Of a DNA stretch of 11,661 nt, positions 1 to 7,352 are shown piece after piece. The DNA comes from Spirochaetaceae bacterium UBA1306 (GTDB taxonomy: Bacteria > Spirochaetota > Spirochaetia > Treponematales > Rectinemataceae): contig DBTW01000064.1 in assembly GCA_002307245.1 (NCBI GenBank), positions 1 through 11,661 of the forward strand. The letters run 5' to 3'. Within the stretch, counting starts at the first letter, position 1; each line of letters opens with the position of its first letter. The translations under genes and the position numbers were made by a program. The notes under the pieces are model-generated. The model made no database searches, was not told the origin of the DNA, and saw only the letters and a list, made by a program, of their open reading frames with translations.

Positions 1-64
1 CATTTGCTTTTGGTTAAGCAATTTAACGGATTATTGCCACTAATCTTCGTAACACTAATTAAGG
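1..64. other. AT-rich intergenic strip with small inverted and direct repeats
   Basis: This strip lies past the end of the sensor kinase gene and before the window edge. Only 21 of its 64 bases are G or C, against roughly two thirds in the rest of the window. It holds a perfect 6-base inverted repeat (TTGCTT at 4-9, AAGCAA at 16-21, 6-base loop). An overlapping GTTAA/TTAAC inverted repeat lies at 13-17 and 23-27, and the 7-mer CACTAAT occurs at 38-44 and 53-59. There is no long U-run, so a classical intrinsic terminator is not supported. It may be the 3' untranslated region of the kinase, or the regulatory region of a gene left of the window. Confidence 0.5.
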
Positions 65-1696
65 CTAAGGATCCTGGAAGCGGACGACGGCGTTCGCGCC
101 CCCGCCATTTTCGAAGGCCAGACTCCCGTCGATCCCCTCGGCGAGGAGACTCGAGACGCGGAGGCCGAGGCTTTTAACGGAGGCGAGTTCCACGCCGGGC
201 GGGAGCCCGGGCCCGTCATCGGAGACCCGCAGCTCCCAGCCGCCCGGCTCGCCTTTCAGCGAGATCCTGATCTCGCCCTCCGCCCCGTCGGGATAGGCGT
301 GCTTGATGGCGTTGGTGAAGAGCTCGTTCAGGATCAGGCCCAGCGATACGGCCTTCTTATGGTCCGTCTCCTTCGCCGCGAGCTCGGAGGACACGCGCAG
401 ATTCCCGGCTTTTGCGGCGTATGTCGTCCCGAGGAGCTCGATCAGGTCCCCGAGGTACCTTGCGAGATCGATCCGTCCGGCGCTCGTGGGCTCGCTGAGC
501 TTCTCGTAGATCATCGCGACGCACCTTACGCGGTCGATGGCCTCTTGGAAGACCTTGCGGTACCGTTCGTCCTCGAGCTCGCCCATGTTGAGCCCAAGGA
601 AGCTCGAGACGATGTTGAGGCTGTTCTTCACGCGATGCTGCAGCTCCCGCATCAGCGTCTCCTTCGCGGCGAGCGATTCCTCGAGGCGTTCCTCCGCGCG
701 CCGGCGCTCGGCGATCGCGCGGAGGAGGGTGAGATTGCTGAAGCTGAGCCGGGAGACGAATTGCGTGAGCTCGACGAGATGATCCATAAAACGGGCCACC
801 CGCTCGCGGCTGAAGCGCGGCACCCGCTTGAGGGCCGAGAGATAGCTTTCCCGGTCGTAGCCGTAGCGATCGGCCTGGGCGGCGAAGAAGGCCTCGTCGA
901 CTTCGTCGTCGTCGTAGAAGAATTGGCCTGAGTAGATATTCCCCACGTGGCGGGACTCGATGAAGAGCGGGGTCACGATGTCCCACATGCCGTTCTCGCA
1001 GCGGTACTCGACGTACTTGCCTTGCTCGACGCGCTCCGACAGGAAGAGGTCGCTCTCGGTGCAGGAGGCGGCGCTCTCGGGGCAAGCCCGATGGAACTTG
1101 ACGCAGATGTCCTGCCAGCCTGTCGCGACGAGCACCCTGCCCTCCAAGTCGAGTATGGCGGTTACCGCGCCCGAAAGCGAGCTAAGGCTCTCCATGAGGG
1201 ATTGGAGGGTCGGCAGGTCCAGGATATCGGCGAGCCCGAGCTCCTCGATAGCGCCATCGGGACGGACCAGGGTATCGAGCAGGGTGGTGAGGCGCGCCTC
1301 GCCGACGCGCGTCCTTTCGTGGGCGGCGAAGAGCTCGAAGGCCATCTCTATGGAGGACTGTAGGACGAAATAGCCCGAGTCCTTGACCACGTATCCGTAG
1401 CGCGTGATGCCCCGCACCAGCGCGACGCGCTCGCGTTCGGAGTGCGCGCTCAGGAAGACGATCGGCAGGTTGCGGCCGGCTAGGATCCGGCGGGCGGCTT
1501 CGGGGCCGTCGAGCCCGGGCCCGAGGTCTATGTCCATGAGGACCAGGTCGACGCGCCTGCCTTCGTCGAGGGCCATCGCGACCGCCTCCTCCCCCGAATA
1601 GGCGGACAGGACTTCGTACCCGAAGTCTTCGAGAGCCTTGGCCTCCGTCAGGGCGATTAGCCTATCGTCCTCGACGAGCAATATCTTTTTAGCCAC
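65..1696 (-). CDS. Receiver-PocR-histidine kinase hybrid sensor protein
   Basis: This is a cytoplasmic signalling protein of 543 residues with no membrane segment. Residues 1-120 form a response-regulator receiver: acidic pair near D10-D11, phospho-acceptor D55 in LVLMDID, conserved Lys K105. Residues about 155-320 match the PocR ligand-binding domain, with the Cys/His cluster C198, H202, C205, C212 and C233. A short coiled linker follows, then a HisKA_2-type dimerisation domain with phospho-acceptor H354 in ELQHRVKN, and an HATPase domain with N457 in NELFTNA and G-box DDGPGLPP near 494. PocR domains are thought to sense small hydrocarbon-like or metabolite ligands; the ligand here is unknown. 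I chose GTG at 1696 because GAGGT precedes it (1701-1705) and the protein then begins MAKKILLVEDD. An in-frame TTG at 1714 has no ribosome site and overlaps a possible -10 box. The gene is divergent from the AEC permease. No DNA-binding output partner is in the window. Confidence 0.88.
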   Translation of the reverse strand: MAKKILLVEDDRLIALTEAKALEDFGYEVLSAYSGEEAVAMALDEGRRVDLVLMDIDLGPGLDGPEAARRILAGRNLPIVFLSAHSERERVALVRGITRYGYVVKDSGYFVLQSSIEMAFELFAAHERTRVGEARLTTLLDTLVRPDGAIEELGLADILDLPTLQSLMESLSSLSGAVTAILDLEGRVLVATGWQDICVKFHRACPESAASCTESDLFLSERVEQGKYVEYRCENGMWDIVTPLFIESRHVGNIYSGQFFYDDDEVDEAFFAAQADRYGYDRESYLSALKRVPRFSRERVARFMDHLVELTQFVSRLSFSNLTLLRAIAERRRAEERLEESLAAKETLMRELQHRVKNSLNIVSSFLGLNMGELEDERYRKVFQEAIDRVRCVAMIYEKLSEPTSAGRIDLARYLGDLIELLGTTYAAKAGNLRVSSELAAKETDHKKAVSLGLILNELFTNAIKHAYPDGAEGEIRISLKGEPGGWELRVSDDGPGLPPGVELASVKSLGLRVSSLLAEGIDGSLAFENGGGANAVVRFQDP

Positions 1697-1700
1697 GATC

Positions 1701-1705
1701 ACCTC
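1701..1705 (-). promoter_or_regulatory. Ribosome binding site deciding the sensor kinase start
   Basis: GAGGT on the minus strand lies four bases before the GTG at 1696. The alternative upstream TTG at 1714 has no comparable site. This favours the shorter protein. Confidence 0.5.
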
Positions 1706-1713
1706 GGAATCCA

Positions 1714-1719
1714 AGTATA
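1714..1719 (-). promoter_or_regulatory. Possible -10 box for the sensor kinase gene
   Basis: Read on the minus strand this is TATACT, five of six matches to the -10 consensus. It would start transcription about 11 bases before the GTG at 1696. No convincing -35 lies at the right distance, so this may be an activator-dependent promoter or chance. Confidence 0.3.
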
Positions 1720-1769
1720 ACTGATCCCGCCTCTATACGTACACGCTCCCACTTGTCTAGGATTGATCC

Positions 1770-2723
1770 ATGCTGAGCGCGGTCGAGAGCGTGCTTTCCG
1801 TCATCCTCATGATCGCCCTGGGCTTCGCCCTCGCCAAGAAGGGCTGGTTCGAGGGCAAGGCGAGCGCGCTGATATCCAAGCTCGTCGTCTCGGTCGCCTT
1901 GCCGGCCTACATGATCTCGAACCTGATGGGCGGCTATGATAGGGAAAGGCTGGTCTCGATGCTGCCGGGCCTGCCCGTGCCCTTTGCGGTCATGGCGGCC
2001 TGCTATGGCTTGGGCGCGGGCATCGCCGCTGTCCTCCGTCTGCCGGGGGGCAGGCGAGGCACGTTTTCGTCGATGTTCGCGCTTTCGAATACCATCTTCA
2101 TCGGCCTGCCTGTAAACCTGGTGCTCTTCGGCGAGGCGAGCCTGCCCTACGTCCTTTTGTATTACATCGCCAACACGACTCTCTTTTGGACGATCGGCGT
2201 CTATGGGATCGCGCGCGACGGGGCTATCCTCGCGGGCAGGCCCGCCCCCAAGCTTCTGTCGGCCTCGGGGCTAAAACGCATACTCTCGCCGCCATTGGTT
2301 GCCTTCCTGGCGGCCGTGGCGATGATCGTCGCCGGCGTCAAGCTGCCCCGCGCGATCCTAGATACCTGCAAGACCCTGGGCGGCATGACGACTCCGCTGT
2401 CCATGCTCTTCATCGGCATCGTGATAGCGAGGGTCGAGTGGAAGGGGATGAGGATCGAGCGCGACCTGGTCCTCGTGCTGGCGGGGCGTTTCCTCGTCTC
2501 GCCGCTTCTCCTCGTGCTCGCGGCCCGCTGGACGGATTTGCCCTTGCTCATGAAGCAGGTCTTCCTGGTGCAGGCATCGATGCCCGCGATGACCCAGACC
2601 CCCATCCTGGCCGAGGCCTACGGGGCGGACTCGGAGTACGCGGGCCTCGGCACTTCGCTCTCGACCGTCCTGAGCCTCGCTACGATCCCACTGTGCATGG
2701 CCGTAGCGGGGATGGTCTTCTAG
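1770..2723 (+). CDS. AEC (auxin efflux carrier) family permease
   Basis: This is a 317-residue inner-membrane secondary transporter, the usual length for the AEC family. Nearly the whole protein is hydrophobic and splits into about ten membrane segments in two halves. Family features include the N-terminal ALGFALAKKGWF stretch, a LPAYMISNL segment around residues 44-52, and the SNTIFIGLPVNLVLFG stretch around 105-120 that marks the crossover region. Bacterial members move organic acids such as malate, malonate or lactate, or remain uncharacterised; the substrate cannot be read from this sequence. The ATG at 1770 follows AGGA seven bases upstream. It is divergent from the PocR kinase (start codons 73 bases apart) and convergent with the 2-hydroxyacid dehydrogenase, leaving 7 bases between stops. 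An organic-acid role would fit both neighbours, but that is inference. Confidence 0.9.
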   Translation: MLSAVESVLSVILMIALGFALAKKGWFEGKASALISKLVVSVALPAYMISNLMGGYDRERLVSMLPGLPVPFAVMAACYGLGAGIAAVLRLPGGRRGTFSSMFALSNTIFIGLPVNLVLFGEASLPYVLLYYIANTTLFWTIGVYGIARDGAILAGRPAPKLLSASGLKRILSPPLVAFLAAVAMIVAGVKLPRAILDTCKTLGGMTTPLSMLFIGIVIARVEWKGMRIERDLVLVLAGRFLVSPLLLVLAARWTDLPLLMKQVFLVQASMPAMTQTPILAEAYGADSEYAGLGTSLSTVLSLATIPLCMAVAGMVF

Positions 2724-2730
2724 GGACGAC

Positions 2731-3729
2731 CTACAGGGGTATTTCCCAGGGATTGTCCTCGCCGCTCATGAAGGCGAGGCAGCTGCGGAGCGAGTTCTCC
2801 GCCATGTCCCTGACCGCCTGGTCCGTGTAGAAGGCCGTGTGCGGGGTGACGAGGACATTGGGGTAGGAGCCGAGGAGGGCGAGGTCCCTCGTCTTGATGG
2901 GCTTCCCGCGCAGGTCGTGGTAATAGAGCTCGGCCTCTTCCTCGATCACGTCGAGGGCGGCGCCGCCGATCTTGCCCGATTCCACGGCGTCGAGGAAGGC
3001 GCCCGTGTCGATGAGGGTTCCCCTGGCGGTATTGATGATGAAGACGCCGTCCTTCATCGTCGCGAGGCTGGCGGCGTTGATCATATGGTAGTTCTGGGGG
3101 GTGGCGGGCATGTGGAGGCTGATGAGGTCGCAGGTCCGGGCGAGCTCATCCCAGGAAACGTAGGTCGCGAGCCCGCGGAGGGCCTCGTTCTCGCGCAGGT
3201 CGTGGGCCAGGACGCGGCAGCCGAAGCCCGAGAGGTTCTCGATGACCCTCCGGCCGATGCGGCCCGTTCCCGCGATGCCGACGGTCAGGTCGGCGATCTC
3301 CGTGCCCCGCGCCCCCGCGAGGGAGAAGTCCTGGGCCGCGCTCTTGCGCATGATGGCCTTCATGCGGCGCGTGGCCATCAGCATGAGCATGACGGTGTAG
3401 TTGGCGACGCTGTCCGGGGAGTAGGGCGCGTTGCCGACGCGCATGCCGATCTCCCGCGCCGCGCCGAGATGGATGTGGTCGTAGCCGATCGTGCGAGTCG
3501 AGATGAAGCGCACGCCGACGCGATGGAATTCCCGCAGCATCTCGGGCGTGATGATCGTGGTGATGATGCTGACGCAGGGATAGCCCCGCGCCAGCTCGAT
3601 GCTGCCCATGCTCGGCGCCTCGGCGGAGGAGCCGAGCTCGAAGTCCTTGGCGTCGCGGAAGGCGTCGAAGAACTCGGTCTCGTCGGAGCGGAGGCTGTAG
3701 GCGAATATTCGCGGTTGTTGTCGTTCCAT
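2731..3729 (-). CDS. D-lactate dehydrogenase-like 2-hydroxyacid dehydrogenase
   Basis: This is a soluble NAD-dependent enzyme of 332 residues that would interconvert a 2-keto acid and a D-2-hydroxy acid, most likely pyruvate and D-lactate. The TRTIGYDHI stretch near residues 78-86 and the Rossmann GTGRIG at 154-159, with an acidic residue D177 after beta-2, indicate NAD preference. Catalytic residues are R236 (in NTARGTL), E265 (in EEEAELYYHD) and H297 (in VTPHTAF). The EEEAELYYHD region is typical of the D-LDH/HicDH/VanH branch rather than glycerate or phosphoglycerate dehydrogenases. The ATG at 3729 is preferred over in-frame starts at 3747 and 3807 because a good promoter at 3746-3774 overlaps those. 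Homology also begins after it, at PRIFAYSLRSDE. No strong ribosome site is seen. D-2-hydroxyisocaproate dehydrogenase is a possible alternative activity. Confidence 0.9.
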   Translation of the reverse strand: MERQQPRIFAYSLRSDETEFFDAFRDAKDFELGSSAEAPSMGSIELARGYPCVSIITTIITPEMLREFHRVGVRFISTRTIGYDHIHLGAAREIGMRVGNAPYSPDSVANYTVMLMLMATRRMKAIMRKSAAQDFSLAGARGTEIADLTVGIAGTGRIGRRVIENLSGFGCRVLAHDLRENEALRGLATYVSWDELARTCDLISLHMPATPQNYHMINAASLATMKDGVFIINTARGTLIDTGAFLDAVESGKIGGAALDVIEEEAELYYHDLRGKPIKTRDLALLGSYPNVLVTPHTAFYTDQAVRDMAENSLRSCLAFMSGEDNPWEIPL

Positions 3730-3745
3730 GGTTGTTGCCGCAAGC

Positions 3746-3774
3746 ATAATACATCCGGCTCCGGTCCGTTTGAA
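3746..3774 (-). promoter_or_regulatory. Sigma-70-like promoter of the D-LDH-like gene
   Basis: On the minus strand TTCAAA (3769-3774) is followed by a 17-base spacer and TATTAT (3746-3751). These match 4 of 6 and 5 of 6 consensus bases at optimal spacing. Transcription should begin near 3739, leaving a leader of about 10 bases before the ATG at 3729. The in-frame ATG at 3747 falls inside the -10 box, so it cannot be the start from this promoter. Confidence 0.6.
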
Positions 3775-3805
3775 GGGGTTCCAGGCCGGCCGCCTAGCGC
3801 ATATC

Positions 3806-5302
3806 ATGGCCTACATGATCTTTTTCTTCGCATTAATAATCGTGATAGCGATATTCTCCACGAAAATAACCTCCCGCTTCGGCGTGCCCGTGCTCCTGGC
3901 CTTCATCGGCATCGGCCTCCTCGTCGGCGGGGACGGCCTCGACCTTTTTCGGCTCGGGGACGCCGCGGCCACGAAGAGCATCTCGGACATCCTCCTGGTC
4001 TTCATCCTCTTCGTGGGCGGCTTCCAGACCAAGCGCTCCTCGCTGAAGGCGGTGGCCGGCCCGGCCCTGGCCCTGTCGACCCTCGGCGTCGTCCTCACGA
4101 CCTTCCTCCTCGGCTTCCTCATCCATTTCATCGCGAAGTATCCCCTGGGCTACTCCTTCATGGTGGCGGCCATCATCTCGTCCACCGACGCGGCCGCCGT
4201 CATGATGGTCACGAGGCAGCGGCCCATCCGCGAGCGCGTCGCCGCGACCTTGGAGATCGAGTCCGCGGCCAACGATCCCATCGCGATCATCCTCACCCTC
4301 GCCTTCGTCAAGATCGTGGCCGGGCAATCCAGCGGCTTCGGCCAGCTCGCGCTGGAACTCGTCTGGGAGCTGGCCGGCGGAGTCCTCGTCGCCTACGCCT
4401 GCTCGAAGGCCTCGCGCTTCCTCTTCGACCGCCTGGAGTCGGAGAACCGAGGGAACTACTATGTCCTCATCATCGGCGTCATCCTCATGACCTATGGCCT
4501 CGCCATCCTGGTTAAGGCGAACGGCATCATCGCCGTATTCTTCATGGGCTATTGGCTGGGCAACTCGGAATTCGTCTGCAAGCGGGGGGTGAGTCACTTC
4601 CTCGAGGGCATCTCGGCCTTCGCGAACCTGGCGCTCTTCCTCATGCTCGGACTCCTCGCCTTGCCGCATAACTTCGCCGGGGTTTGGCGCGAGGGCCTGC
4701 TCATAGCCGTCCTCATGATATTGGTCGTCCGGCCCGCCGCGGTGCTCGTCTGCACCACTCCCTTCAAGTTCCCGCTCCGCGAGCAGCTGCTGGTTATGTG
4801 GGGGGGCATCAAAGGCGCGGTGCCGATCGTCCTCGCGTCCTACCCGGCCGCCTTCGGCCTTGATCCCGAGGGCTCGATCTTCAACATCATCTTCTTCGCG
4901 GTGCTCCTGTCCTGCCTGGTCCAGGGTTCCACGATGGGGCCCTTCGCCAAGCTGCTCAAGCTGACCGTGCCGCCCAAGCCGAGCTCGCCCCATTCGGTCG
5001 AGCTCCTCTCGCTGCGCAAGAGCGACACGGACATGTTCGAGCTGCGGATCCAGGCGGGCTCCGAGGCGGACGGGCGCTGCATCCGCGACCTGGGCCTGCC
5101 CAACGAGGCCCTGATCAGCTCCATCGTCCGGGGCGAGCGGATCGTCCCGCCCAAGGGCACCACCCACCTGGCCGCCGACGATCTCGTGTTCATCCTGGCG
5201 CCCAAGGCCAAGATCGAGTCCGTCTCGCTGTTGCTAAGCCAGGCCAGGCGCGATCCCGGCTCCTGGGACGTCCGGGAAGAGGAGATCGAGTCCCGCCGTT
5301 AG
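3806..5302 (+). CDS. CPA1-family cation/proton antiporter with C-terminal TrkA-C domain
   Basis: This is a 498-residue inner-membrane antiporter that exchanges K+ or Na+ for H+, in pH and ion homeostasis. About twelve hydrophobic segments fill residues 1-385. CPA1 hallmarks are the STDAAAV stretch (126-132) and the ESAANDP motif (152-158), with N156-D157 as the ion-binding pair. A GGIKGAVPIVLA segment lies at 333-344, where many relatives have Arg instead of Lys. Residues about 405-475 form a TrkA-C (RCK-C) regulatory domain, the arrangement of NhaP2/CvrA-type potassium/proton antiporters, where a cytoplasmic domain senses a ligand. The ATG at 3806 opens directly on the first membrane helix; ATG at 3815 is equally possible. 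Neither has a clear ribosome site. The stop overlaps the convergent ABC ATPase stop by 4 bases (TAG at 5300-5302, TAA on the other strand). Confidence 0.88.
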   Translation: MAYMIFFFALIIVIAIFSTKITSRFGVPVLLAFIGIGLLVGGDGLDLFRLGDAAATKSISDILLVFILFVGGFQTKRSSLKAVAGPALALSTLGVVLTTFLLGFLIHFIAKYPLGYSFMVAAIISSTDAAAVMMVTRQRPIRERVAATLEIESAANDPIAIILTLAFVKIVAGQSSGFGQLALELVWELAGGVLVAYACSKASRFLFDRLESENRGNYYVLIIGVILMTYGLAILVKANGIIAVFFMGYWLGNSEFVCKRGVSHFLEGISAFANLALFLMLGLLALPHNFAGVWREGLLIAVLMILVVRPAAVLVCTTPFKFPLREQLLVMWGGIKGAVPIVLASYPAAFGLDPEGSIFNIIFFAVLLSCLVQGSTMGPFAKLLKLTVPPKPSSPHSVELLSLRKSDTDMFELRIQAGSEADGRCIRDLGLPNEALISSIVRGERIVPPKGTTHLAADDLVFILAPKAKIESVSLLLSQARRDPGSWDVREEEIESRR

Positions 5303-6327
5303 CGGAGGCTTCGCAGCATGGAAGCGAGCTCGTCGTAGCTGGAGGCGCGCTCCGGGGCGCCGCCCTCGGTCTCGAGGACGAAGGCGAGGCCACACCCGCC
5401 CTCCTCGATCCTGATGCGCGCCACGGCCCCATCGCCACGGCCTTCCTCGAAGCCTAGGCGCTCGAGGAGGCGGCGCGCCCATTCCCTGGGCACGCCCTCG
5501 GGCCCGACGATCTCGACCGAGCGGGGTTCGGCCCCGAGCTCGGGGCGAAAGGTCCCGGTGAGCGCGTCAAAGACGAGGCCGCCCGAGGCGAAGGCCCGCC
5601 CTATCGCTCCCGAGGCCGCGAGGTCCTCGGGGGAGCCCGAGGAGAAGCGGTGCTCGCCGTCCATGAGCCAAAGCCGGTCGGCGTAGCGCAGGGCGTGGTC
5701 GATGTCGTGCGTGGAGAGGACGACCGCCTTCCCCGCCTCGCGCGCGAGGCGGCGGACAAGGTGGAAGACCTCGACCCTGGCCGAGGCGTCGAGGAAGGCG
5801 GTTGGCTCGTCGAGGACGAGGAGGGGGCAGTCCTGGGCCACCGCGCGGGCGACGAGGGCCTTCTGCCTCTCGCCGTCGGAGAGCTCGGAGAAGGGCCTGC
5901 CGGCCAGCTCGGCGAGGCCCGCGGAGGCTATGGCCGCCTCGACCGCGGCGACGTCGCGGTCGGAGAGGGCGCCCCTCGCGTCGGTGTAGGGATAGCGGCC
6001 GAAGGCTACGATATCGAAGACCGAGAAATAGCCCGAGTCGAAGCGGTCGGTGAAGACCGTGGCGGCCCGCCTCGCCCTCTCCTCGACCGAGAGCCGCCCG
6101 ACCGCCTGGCCGAGGATGCTCGCGTCGCCCGAGAGCGGGGCCTGGGTCCCCACGAGGGTCCGCAGCAGGGTCGACTTGCCCGAGCCGTTGGGCCCCACCA
6201 GGACCGCGAGCTCGCCCGATCGGAGCTCGAGCTCTATCCCCTGGGCGAGGGCGCCCTTGCCCCGCCAGCCTATGGCCAGGGACCGCGCGGAGAGGACCGG
6301 GGCCATGGTCGAGGCTGCGCCGATCAC
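5299..6327 (-). CDS. ABC importer ATP-binding protein with C-terminal extension (FecE/BtuD class)
   Basis: This 342-residue cytoplasmic ATPase powers the importer encoded by the two genes transcribed before it. Visible motifs are Walker A GPNGSGKST (45-53), a signature LSDGERQK (149-156) in place of LSGGQ, Walker B LLVLDEP (169-175) and H-loop H207. The RYPYTD stretch after the Q-loop region is typical of the iron-siderophore/haem/cobalamin subgroup. The Q-loop position reads VFTDRFD with no Gln. Residues about 255-342 form an extra domain beyond the usual length of about 255, with a hydrophobic-Gly core and no membrane segment. The start is GTG at 6327, preceded by AGGGAAG (6331-6337) and sharing GTGA with the permease stop; ATG at 6306 is a weaker alternative. 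Substrate is unknown; I think cobalamin or haem as likely as ferric siderophore. Confidence 0.92.
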   Translation of the reverse strand: MIGAASTMAPVLSARSLAIGWRGKGALAQGIELELRSGELAVLVGPNGSGKSTLLRTLVGTQAPLSGDASILGQAVGRLSVEERARRAATVFTDRFDSGYFSVFDIVAFGRYPYTDARGALSDRDVAAVEAAIASAGLAELAGRPFSELSDGERQKALVARAVAQDCPLLVLDEPTAFLDASARVEVFHLVRRLAREAGKAVVLSTHDIDHALRYADRLWLMDGEHRFSSGSPEDLAASGAIGRAFASGGLVFDALTGTFRPELGAEPRSVEIVGPEGVPREWARRLLERLGFEEGRGDGAVARIRIEEGGCGLAFVLETEGGAPERASSYDELASMLRSLR

Positions 6328-7352
6328 TGCCTTCCCTCTCGGCTCGAGCCGCGCAGGAAAAGGCTCAAGATGATCGGCGCGCCGATCAGGGCGAGCAGGG
6401 GATTGATGGGGAGGACCGCGCCCCCGCCCGGGGCCTGCGACGCGAGGTCGGCCGCGAGGGCGAAGACGGAGCCGAGGAGGGCGGAACCCGGTATGAGGAC
6501 GCCGTGATCGCTCGAGCGGAAGGCCCTGCGGGCCGCCTGGGGCGCCGCTATGCCGAGGAAGGCTATGGGGCCGCAGAAGGCGGTGGCCGCGCCCGCGAGG
6601 ACGGCGGCGGCGAGGAGGGCGCGCGCGCGCGCCGGCTTCACGCGGACCCCGAGCCCTTCCGCGAAGCGCTCGCCGAGGAAAAGGGCGTTGAGGGGCTTGG
6701 CGGTCCGCGCGGTCAGGCCGAAGCCGATCGCCAAGGCCGCGAAGAGCACGGGCAATTGGCGGGCGGTGACCGAGGCGAAGGAGCCGTAGGTCCAGCCGAG
6801 GTAGACCTGCACCTTCTGGGGCGAGCCGAAGTACACGAGCAAGGACACGAGGCTCCCGGCGAGGTAGCCTACGAGGATGCCCACGATGAGGAGGGTCACC
6901 CCGTTCTCGACCCTCCGCGCGAAGAGGAGGATGACGAGCAGGACCAGGAAGGCCCCGGCGCTCGCCGCGAGGGACAGCAGCGCATAACCGCCCAGGCCGA
7001 GCCCAGCGAGGAAGGCCGAGCCGCCGCTCGAGCCGGTCGCCAGCACGACGACGGCCACGCCGACGCTCGCGCCCGCGCCTATGCCCAGCGAGTCGGGGCC
7101 GGCGAGGGGATTGCGGAACACGGTTTGGAGGATGAGTCCCGAGACGGAGAGCGCTGCTCCCGCGGCCAGGGCCGTGAGGGCCTTGGGCAGCCTGAACACC
7201 AGGACGATGCTCGCCCAGGCGGCGTCGGTAGAGCGGCCGAGGAGGGCATCGACGACGCCGGCCAGGGGGATGCGGACCGAGCCGAAGGCGAGGTCGGCGA
7301 CAAAGAGCAGAGCCGCGGCCAGGGCCAGCAGGGAGAGGATAGGTCGCGCCAT
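6324..7352 (-). CDS. FecCD-family ABC transporter permease
   Basis: This 342-residue inner-membrane permease of the BtuC/FecCD family would act as a homodimer for uptake of a siderophore, haem or corrinoid. The N-terminal family signature lies at 54-81 (RLPKAL, then QTVFRNPLAGP), followed by LGIGAGASVG. LGERFAEGLGV (226-236) is the cytoplasmic segment that contacts the ATPase. GPIAFLG (261-267) is followed by PQAARR, where most relatives have PH rather than PQ. LPINPLLALIGAPI (314-327) closes the protein. The ATG at 7352 shares a base with the stop of the binding-protein gene (TGATG), and GGGGAA at 7356-7361 serves as ribosome site. A longer in-frame reading from 7607 is rejected because its first 85 residues lie over the end of the binding-protein gene and are Arg-rich without a membrane helix. 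Confidence 0.92.
   Translation of the reverse strand: MARPILSLLALAAALLFVADLAFGSVRIPLAGVVDALLGRSTDAAWASIVLVFRLPKALTALAAGAALSVSGLILQTVFRNPLAGPDSLGIGAGASVGVAVVVLATGSSGGSAFLAGLGLGGYALLSLAASAGAFLVLLVILLFARRVENGVTLLIVGILVGYLAGSLVSLLVYFGSPQKVQVYLGWTYGSFASVTARQLPVLFAALAIGFGLTARTAKPLNALFLGERFAEGLGVRVKPARARALLAAAVLAGAATAFCGPIAFLGIAAPQAARRAFRSSDHGVLIPGSALLGSVFALAADLASQAPGGGAVLPINPLLALIGAPIILSLFLRGSSREGRQ
6619..6632. repeat. (GC)7 dinucleotide run inside the permease gene
   Basis: Fourteen bases of strictly alternating G and C encode the Ala-Arg-Ala-Arg part of the permease near residues 241-245. The reading frame is intact. This is a possible slippage or Z-DNA-prone site, but such runs also arise by chance in DNA of this composition. 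Confidence 0.5.

Noticed and set aside
3833..5167. A 444-codon open frame antisense to the antiporter gene
   Set aside because: Its translation is full of Asp, Glu, Gly and Arg with no recognisable fold. The plus-strand frame has clear antiporter motifs and membrane helices. Long antisense frames are expected in DNA this GC-rich.
6619..6632. Phase-variation repeat in the permease
   Set aside because: The alternating GC run is intact and in frame. Seven dinucleotide units in very GC-rich coding DNA do not by themselves show phase variation, so I list it only as a repeat.
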